DNA of 10,086 nt, taken from assembly GCA_023390485.1 (NCBI GenBank), contig JAEWCT010000389.1:1-10086 (forward strand), written 5' to 3'. The notes below the pieces were generated by a model. The model was not told the DNA's origin. It worked only from the letters and a program-made list of their open reading frames with translations, and searched no databases. Position numbers and translations under genes: made by a program. The DNA is from Pseudomonadota bacterium (lineage in GTDB: Bacteria; Pseudomonadota; Alphaproteobacteria; Rhizobiales; Hyphomicrobiaceae). How positions within the stretch are numbered: position 1 is the stretch's first letter; each line of letters opens with the position of its first letter. This document shows, piece by piece, positions 5,582-10,086 of the stretch.

Positions 5582-6805
5582 ATGGACTGGATCAAGGCGC
5601 GACGAATCTTCGGTCGATGGGGATGGGTGGGGAAGGCTCTAGCACTCCCGTGGCAGGCGTATCTCGCTTGGCAGTTTTTCGTCCTTGTGGTGGCTGGCCT
5701 CATGACGAGGTGGGCCGCAATGCAAACTTATGCCCCGAACCTATCCAGCGTAGGATGGCTGCTTGTTTATATTGCTCTGTCATTTCTCCTTGTCGTCATA
5801 TTAGCAGCCTGCGCATGGCTCGCGGGCTGGGCGCGAAAACAATGGATGGCGGAGGCGGGGCACACAAAAGGCGAAAGAGCCAGTTCCAGCGGCGTTGCAC
5901 ACGTCCCTCCAACCAATCTTGCGACAAGGCTGTACGTTGGAGAAATGGGCGTTGACGCGAATAGGCTGGCCACAGAACAGATTATAGAAATTTGGGGTCG
6001 TTGTTTTAATGCTACCGGACATTCCTTATGGCTGCATCGCGTAAAGGGTAAAATCGAGTTGGGGCTTCAGTCCGATGGCACTGTTCGCAAGTTGGGAATG
6101 CTCCCGCCACCGCTTATCTTAGCAGAGAGAGCGAAGACCGAGAATCTAGCTGATGCGACAGAGATATTCTTCGTCCTCGAACAACGCATCCCGCACGAAT
6201 TCACCGAAATATTGCAATCTGTGACAGATGCGAAATCGGTACAGCTACTTTTTGAAGACCTGGCTATCGTCTTGGCATCGCACGAGTCCGCAACGGTGCA
6301 GCTTGAGATGCCCTTATGGGGAGGCGTGAGGCTATACCGAAACCCAGAGAGAATACAGTCATCTCGCATCTTCATAATGCGGGTGGAAACGGCGACGCTT
6401 GGGGGGGTGAAGAACTCCAACAGCGGTGCCACAAAAATCCCGCTCATCGAGGCTGCGACCCGGTGCTTGGAGCAGACCGAGCATACTATCATCCCTACAT
6501 TCGATAAGATGTTCGACAATACGCCAGACGGGCGTTTGGGGTGGCATTGCAATGCCCTTTGGGAACGCGCTCCGATCTACGGTGTTGAACCACCATCCCG
6601 GAACGTGAAGCAATTTCCATGGGCAAAATGGCGTCACACATACAGCATGGAAGTCGAAAACGGCGTGGCCTTTCTGAAGCACCGTTACGAAAACACTCGA
6701 ATTGAAAAGTTGGAAATCGGAGAAGAGGATTTGAGAAAAGCGATTGCTGCGCTCTTAGCAATCGCCGGAGACGATCAGAGCCAGCCGGAGGAGAGCAATG
6801 TCTAG
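5582..6805 (+). CDS. Membrane-anchored protein with large soluble domain, family not recognised
   Basis: From ATG 5582 the product has 407 residues. GGGGA at 5572-5576 lies five bases upstream. A GTG at 5495 would add 29 residues, but it sits on the likely promoter. The N-terminus is basic and Trp-rich (MDWIKARRIFGRWGW). Two hydrophobic helices follow, about residues 20-41 and 57-83, then a basic stop (ARKQW) and about 320 residues of mixed alpha/beta character with no motif I recognise. By the positive-inside rule the N-terminus and the large domain face the cytoplasm. Codons rare in the neighbours are frequent here (ATA, TTA, AGA, AGG), and the DNA is visibly AT-richer, which suggests a transferred or recently gained gene. 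Its stop overlaps the start of the next small ORF by eight bases, after a strong GGAGGAGA site. No transposase or phage gene accompanies it. The coding call is firm and the function is unknown. Confidence 0.8.
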   Translation: MDWIKARRIFGRWGWVGKALALPWQAYLAWQFFVLVVAGLMTRWAAMQTYAPNLSSVGWLLVYIALSFLLVVILAACAWLAGWARKQWMAEAGHTKGERASSSGVAHVPPTNLATRLYVGEMGVDANRLATEQIIEIWGRCFNATGHSLWLHRVKGKIELGLQSDGTVRKLGMLPPPLILAERAKTENLADATEIFFVLEQRIPHEFTEILQSVTDAKSVQLLFEDLAIVLASHESATVQLEMPLWGGVRLYRNPERIQSSRIFIMRVETATLGGVKNSNSGATKIPLIEAATRCLEQTEHTIIPTFDKMFDNTPDGRLGWHCNALWERAPIYGVEPPSRNVKQFPWAKWRHTYSMEVENGVAFLKHRYENTRIEKLEIGEEDLRKAIAALLAIAGDDQSQPEESNV

Positions 6806-6941
6806 AGGCAAATACCTCTCGCTCGAAGAAGCCCGCAACGCGGGCAAGCTCGATCAGTTCGCCAAGGAACATCCGAGCGAAGCCGATAGCGCCGCTTCAA
6901 AAGCTTTCTGGAAGCGATGTCGAAGGGCGTCTAGCGACTGA
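6798..6941 (+). CDS. 47-residue ORF coupled to the membrane protein, probably frameshifted at its 3' end
   Basis: ATG 6798 overlaps the stop of the preceding gene (ATGTCTAG) and has GGAGGAGA just upstream, so translation is coupled. The first 30 residues, MSRGKYLSLEEARNAGKLDQ then FAKEHPSEAD, read like a small unnamed alphaproteobacterial protein that I recall as MARGKYLSLEEAR...GKL.QFAKEHPS. After that the frame gives FWKRCRRASSD, unlike such a protein. The neighbouring frame from 6893 gives RFKSFLEAMSKGV and stops at 6932-6934, which is the helix expected. One missing base, or two extra, between about 6882 and 6895 would explain this. It may be a true mutation, a sequencing error, or a normal variant tail. 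The product is soluble and charged. Only five bases separate its stop from the convergent glycosyltransferase stop. Confidence 0.6.
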   Translation: MSRGKYLSLEEARNAGKLDQFAKEHPSEADSAASKAFWKRCRRASSD

Positions 6942-6946
6942 CCGCC

Positions 6947-7747
6947 CTACCGACTGTCCGCCGTTTCCTTGATCGCGGGAAGCAGCGCGTCGAGGCGTTC
7001 GGCAAGCCAGCCTGTCTTCGGCAGGGCGCCTCCATTGACGCCGTAGAAGGTCGATCGCCAAAGGTGGACGCACACCGTCTCCGGTGTAATGAGCGACTCG
7101 ATGAATCCCGGCTCGAAGACGCGTGTGATGGCCGGCCCCCTGATTGGCAGCGGGTAAAGAACCTTCGTCGGCAGCGCATGGCGATCGACACCGCAACGCT
7201 CGGCGAAATAGGTCAGCGCCGCCGGCCCGTACTTCGGCGCGGGCACACGAACCCCAATTGCCGCGGCCCCGATGCCCTTGATGAGCCGGCTGCATTTCGT
7301 CGGCCACGGCATCCAGGGCATCACGAAGCGACGCATCGGCCGCTTACGGCAAAACGCCAGGTATCGATTGAGAAGTTCGCTGTCCGGCGGCAGACCCAGC
7401 ACGGAATTGCCGATCCGATCCTCGTTCTGCCAGCCGAAAACATATTCGGATTTGGGAAGCGGCCGAATGTAGATCACATCGAGATCGGTCCAGGTCCCGC
7501 ATCCTCGCGCCATGCCCTCGAGCCGGAAGAAATCGGAAAAGTGCGGGACGCCCAGCCGAAGAACCTCCTCCCTGTCGGACGCGCTGAAAACGGAGGCGGC
7601 GTCCAGAACGCGGCACCCGAGCTTGGCGGAAAGCTTGTCGGGATCTTCATAAGTGAAAACGGTGATCTCTTCACCGACGGCCTTGGCCGACGCAACACAG
7701 AGGCGTTCCATCCAAGTCACGCCGCCGGACCAAAAGGAAAAAAGCAT
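6947..7747 (-). CDS. Glycosyltransferase with DXD sugar-binding motif (GT32-like)
   Basis: This 266-residue enzyme probably transfers a sugar from a nucleotide sugar to a glycan or lipid acceptor in the cytoplasm. Residues 71-92 have the pattern of the DXD sugar-binding family: SDFFRLEGMARGCGTWTDLD, in which W86, D88 and D90 are the expected metal and nucleotide-sugar ligands. The N-terminus starts directly with a strand (MLFSFWSGG) and the C-terminal part carries VHLWRSTFY, comparable to the conserved HLW segment of these enzymes. No signal peptide is present. ATG 7747 follows GGAA by seven bases; an in-frame stop lies upstream and no other usual start codon lies between. It has no polysaccharide or LPS genes beside it, so acceptor and pathway cannot be named. 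The stop is five bases from the opposing small ORF, with no terminator between. Confidence 0.82.
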   Translation of the reverse strand: MLFSFWSGGVTWMERLCVASAKAVGEEITVFTYEDPDKLSAKLGCRVLDAASVFSASDREEVLRLGVPHFSDFFRLEGMARGCGTWTDLDVIYIRPLPKSEYVFGWQNEDRIGNSVLGLPPDSELLNRYLAFCRKRPMRRFVMPWMPWPTKCSRLIKGIGAAAIGVRVPAPKYGPAALTYFAERCGVDRHALPTKVLYPLPIRGPAITRVFEPGFIESLITPETVCVHLWRSTFYGVNGGALPKTGWLAERLDALLPAIKETADSR

Positions 7748-8049
7748 CAGGAAGTTCCGCGAAAAATTGCCCCGGATACATCACGAGAACTCATGGCGAG
7801 CAAATGGCGACCGGCATTTTTCAATGCATTAGCCGATTCCTCTCACTCCTTCTGCGGGTATGAGATCGGGGGCTCAATGCTAGGTTTTGCGGAGCGCGCC
7901 GCCGTAACAAGCTTTTTCGCGATGAATTTTCCTGAACATAACGTGACCGGCCGTGAAGTAACCGAACGGTGAAATCCTCGCGATTGTCCCCAGATGGAAA
8001 AAGCGCACCTAAGCGCCCCTCAAACCACGAACCAAATTTGGAGACGCCC
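7748..8049. other. Divergent intergenic region between the glycosyltransferase and the secreted protein gene
   Basis: These 302 bases must hold the promoters of both flanking genes. No reading frame in it has a convincing ribosome site and protein-like composition. CATAAC (7937-7942) after TTTTCG at 17 bases is the best plus-strand promoter guess, and it is weak. Short CGTGA elements recur at 7942 and 7952, ten bases apart, followed by the palindrome ACCGAACGGT (7961-7970). This cluster could be a regulator site upstream of the 8050 gene. Confidence 0.3.
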
Positions 8050-8499
8050 ATGCCTCACGCCCCCAAATCTCAATTCGTTCTGTCGGCCGTTGCTGCCGCG
8101 TTCATCGCACTCGCTGCTCACCCAGCGGTCGCCATGACCGACCAGCCGGCCAACCAGGAAGCAACCGCTCAGGCTCCCGCCTCCGTCCTTGCCTTCAACC
8201 AAAAGCTCAAAGGCGACGCGGTCTCTATCAGTTATGCCTATTTGCCGGAGAATGGTTACGTCGCGGTCTTTGCCGACCAGGACGGCAAGCGCGCTGCAAA
8301 AGTCCTCGGCTTCACCGCGCTGCCGAAGGGCAATCACAACGACGTTAGTGTCAAGATCCAGGACCGCATAGCGCCGGGCTCGGCGGTGTGGGCGAGCCTC
8401 TATAAGGACGTCGACGGCGACAAGGTCCTGGATGCAAAAAAAGACATTGCGTTCTGGCCGAACGGCGAACCTCTCGAAAACCGGTTCGTGATCGACTAA
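8050..8499 (+). CDS. Secreted DUF7282-like protein with an Asp-rich calcium-loop motif
   Basis: The product has 149 residues. The N-terminus is a signal peptide: a basic start (MPHAPK), a hydrophobic core of about residues 9-23, and a probable cleavage after PAVA at residue 28, so the protein is exported to the periplasm or beyond. The mature part has a Gln/Ala-rich linker, then one domain of about 100 residues with YAYLPENGYVAVFADQDG, GFTALPKGNHNDVSV and WASLYKDVDGDKVLD. This order (a strand, then a glycine-rich turn, then a DxDGD stretch) resembles the DUF7282 domain best known from haloarchaeal surface proteins. D120, D122, D124 and D128 could bind calcium. ATG 8050 has GGAGA at 8040-8044; the frame runs further upstream to 7969, but those 27 residues would hide the signal peptide. 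It is a single gene ended by the terminator at 8526. The molecular role is unknown. Confidence 0.85.
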   Translation: MPHAPKSQFVLSAVAAAFIALAAHPAVAMTDQPANQEATAQAPASVLAFNQKLKGDAVSISYAYLPENGYVAVFADQDGKRAAKVLGFTALPKGNHNDVSVKIQDRIAPGSAVWASLYKDVDGDKVLDAKKDIAFWPNGEPLENRFVID

Positions 8500-8525
8500 C
8501 GGGCTTACGTCCCTCCCCCCTCAAC

Positions 8526-8564
8526 AAAAAAGCCGCCGCGGAGATTCCGCGACGGCATTTTTTT
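8526..8564. terminator. Bidirectional intrinsic terminator between the secreted protein gene and groEL
   Basis: GCCGCCGCGGA pairs with TCCGCGACGGC (8532-8556), with one C-A mismatch and a GAT loop. On the plus strand it is followed by a run of T (8558-8564). On the minus strand the A run at 8526-8531 gives six T after the stem. It therefore serves both the gene ending at 8499 and groEL ending at 8587. Confidence 0.88.
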
Positions 8565-8586
8565 CATTCGCCTGAGAGCGACGGAC

Positions 8587-10086
8587 TTAGAAGTCCATGC
8601 CGCCCATTCCGCCCATGCCGCCGCCGGGAGCGCCGTGCGAGTGGCCGGCGTCCTTCTTCGGCACATCGGCGATCATTGCTTCCGTCGTGATCAAGAGACC
8701 CGAGACCGAAGCGGCGTCCTGAAGCGCGCAACGCACGACCTTCGTCGGGTCGATGACGCCCTGCTTATAGAGATCGCCGTACTCATGCGACTGAGCATTG
8801 TAGCCGTATGCGTAGGTCGAGTTCTCGAGGATCTTGCCGACGATGACCGAGCCATCTTCACCAGCGTTAGCTGCGATCTGACGAGCCGGAGCCTGCAGCG
8901 CCTTGCGAACGATGTTGATGCCGACCTTCTGGTCGTCGTTCTCGGGCTTCAGGGCGTCGAGCGCCTTGACTGCACGAAGCAGAGCGACGCCGCCGCCAGG
9001 GACGATGCCTTCTTCAACGGCTGCGCGGGTCGCGTGCAGCGCGTCGTCGACGCGATCCTTGCGTTCCTTGACTTCGACTTCCGTCGCGCCGCCGACCTTG
9101 ATGACGGCAACGCCGCCAGCAAGCTTGGCAAGACGCTCCTGCAGCTTCTCACGGTCGTAGTCGGAGGACGTTTCCTCGATCTGCGCCTTGATCTGCTTCA
9201 CGCGCGCTTCGATGTCGGCCTTCTTGCCCGAACCGTCGACAATCGTGGTGTTTTCCTTGTCGATCGTCACCTTCTTGGCGCGGCCGAGCATCTGCAGCGT
9301 AACGGTCTCGAGCTTGATGCCGAGATCTTCCGAGATCACCGTGCCGCCCGTGAGAACAGCGATGTCCTCGAGCATGGCCTTGCGGCGATCGCCGAAGCCC
9401 GGAGCCTTCACGGCAGCAACCTTGAGGCCACCGCGCAGCTTGTTGACGACGAGCGTTGCGAGAGCTTCGCCTTCGACATCTTCAGCGATGATGAGGAGCG
9501 GCTTGCCCGACTGCACGACGGCTTCGAGAACCGGAAGCATAGCCTGCAGACCCGAGAGCTTCTTCTCGTGAATGAGAATGTAGGGGCTCTCGAGCTCGGC
9601 AATCATCTTGTCGGCATTGGTGATGAAGTACGGCGAGAGATAGCCGCGATCGAACTGCATGCCTTCGACGACATCGAGTTCGAAATCGAGGGTCTTGGAT
9701 TCCTCGACCGTGATCACGCCTTCCGAGCCGACCTTGTCCATCGCTTCCGCGATCTTCTTGCCGACGACTTCGTCGCCGTTCGCCGAGATCGTGCCGACCT
9801 GAGCGATCTGGTCCTTCGTGACCTTCTTCGAGTTCGTCTTGAGGTCTTCGACGATGCTCTGAACCGCAAGATCGACACCGCGCTTCAGGTCCATCGGGTT
9901 GGCGCCGGCTGCAACCGACTTCGCGCCTTCGCGAACGATCGCCTGCGCGAGAACCGTTGCCGTCGTCGTGCCGTCGCCGGCGAGGTCGGCCGTCTTCGAA
10001 GCGACCTCTTTGAGCATCTGCGCGCCCATGTTCTCGAACTTGTCTTCGAGTTCGATCTCCTTCGCGACCGTCACACCGTCCTTGGT
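8587..10086 (-). CDS. groEL: Chaperonin GroEL (60 kDa), lacking the first ~49 residues at the window edge
   Basis: GroEL forms the double-ring ATP-driven chamber that, with GroES, folds cytoplasmic proteins. The visible part is 499 residues and corresponds to about residue 50 to the C-terminus of the 548-residue E. coli protein, with no gap evident. It begins [20 protein letters not shown], which contains the ATPase aspartate D52. It also has [12 protein letters not shown] (D87), the apical domain, and [15 protein letters not shown], containing the second catalytic aspartate (D398 in E. coli). It ends in the usual flexible GGM tail, [11 protein letters not shown], preceded by GHSHGAPGG. The frame continues off the right edge; the GTG at 10074 is internal and not the start. 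groES and any CIRCE operator or heat-shock promoter would lie to the right, outside the window. The enzyme looks fully active. Which paralogue it is, if there are several, cannot be told. Confidence 0.98.
   Translation of the reverse strand, partial: TKDGVTVAKEIELEDKFENMGAQMLKEVASKTADLAGDGTTTATVLAQAIVREGAKSVAAGANPMDLKRGVDLAVQSIVEDLKTNSKKVTKDQIAQVGTISANGDEVVGKKIAEAMDKVGSEGVITVEESKTLDFELDVVEGMQFDRGYLSPYFITNADKMIAELESPYILIHEKKLSGLQAMLPVLEAVVQSGKPLLIIAEDVEGEALATLVVNKLRGGLKVAAVKAPGFGDRRKAMLEDIAVLTGGTVISEDLGIKLETVTLQMLGRAKKVTIDKENTTIVDGSGKKADIEARVKQIKAQIEETSSDYDREKLQERLAKLAGGVAVIKVGGATEVEVKERKDRVDDALHATRAAVEEGIVPGGGVALLRAVKALDALKPENDDQKVGINIVRKALQAPARQIAANAGEDGSVIVGKILENSTYAYGYNAQSHEYGDLYKQGVIDPTKVVRCALQDAASVSGLLITTEAMIADVPKKDAGHSHGAPGGGMGGMGGMDF

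Noticed and set aside
7064..7972. A 302-codon plus-strand frame over the glycosyltransferase
   Set aside because: The minus-strand protein carries the DXD and HLW motifs. The plus-strand reading is Arg/Gly/Pro-rich with no domain or ribosome site.

Overview
The window is about 10 kb of GC-rich chromosomal DNA from an alphaproteobacterium. A member of the Hyphomicrobiales is likely: the GroEL sequence has alphaproteobacterial character, and the CCA-adding enzyme and betaine-lipid genes fit that group. The genus is an inference. No tRNA, rRNA, CRISPR array, transposase or integrase gene was seen.

Layout. Positions 1-779 hold the 3' part of a tRNA CCA-adding enzyme gene, followed by a small two-helix membrane protein (875-1108). 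A 285-base gap follows, with a two-tier hairpin, two tandem inverted repeats and a weak Pho-box-like promoter. It leads into the clearest functional unit, plcP-btaA-btaB (1394-4158, plus strand). Two minus-strand genes come next: a 60-residue protein of unknown function (4181-4363) and a long Ala/Glu/Pro-rich protein (4559-5326) with its own terminator. On the plus strand, 5582-6805 encodes a membrane-anchored protein I do not recognise, with unusual codon use. It overlaps a 47-residue ORF (6798-6941) whose 3' end looks frameshifted. A glycosyltransferase of the DXD sugar-binding type lies convergently (6947-7747, minus). A 302-base divergent gap separates it from a secreted DUF7282-like protein (8050-8499, plus). 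That gene meets groEL (8587 to beyond the right edge, minus) across a bidirectional terminator.

How the genes work together. PlcP, BtaA and BtaB form a recognisable pathway. PlcP would remove the phosphate head group from membrane phospholipid to give diacylglycerol. BtaA would add a homoserine moiety from S-adenosylmethionine, and BtaB would trimethylate it to the phosphorus-free lipid DGTS. This is the known alphaproteobacterial strategy for saving phosphate in membranes. The first gene would probably be labelled LpxH-like by homology alone, but its position argues for PlcP. The remaining genes look like independent single units.

The most interesting items are the complete lipid-remodelling operon with three non-ATG or ambiguous starts, the unknown membrane protein with its small coupled and probably frameshifted partner, and the acidic Ala-rich repeat protein. 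I did not find convincing evidence of a wholly new multi-gene system.
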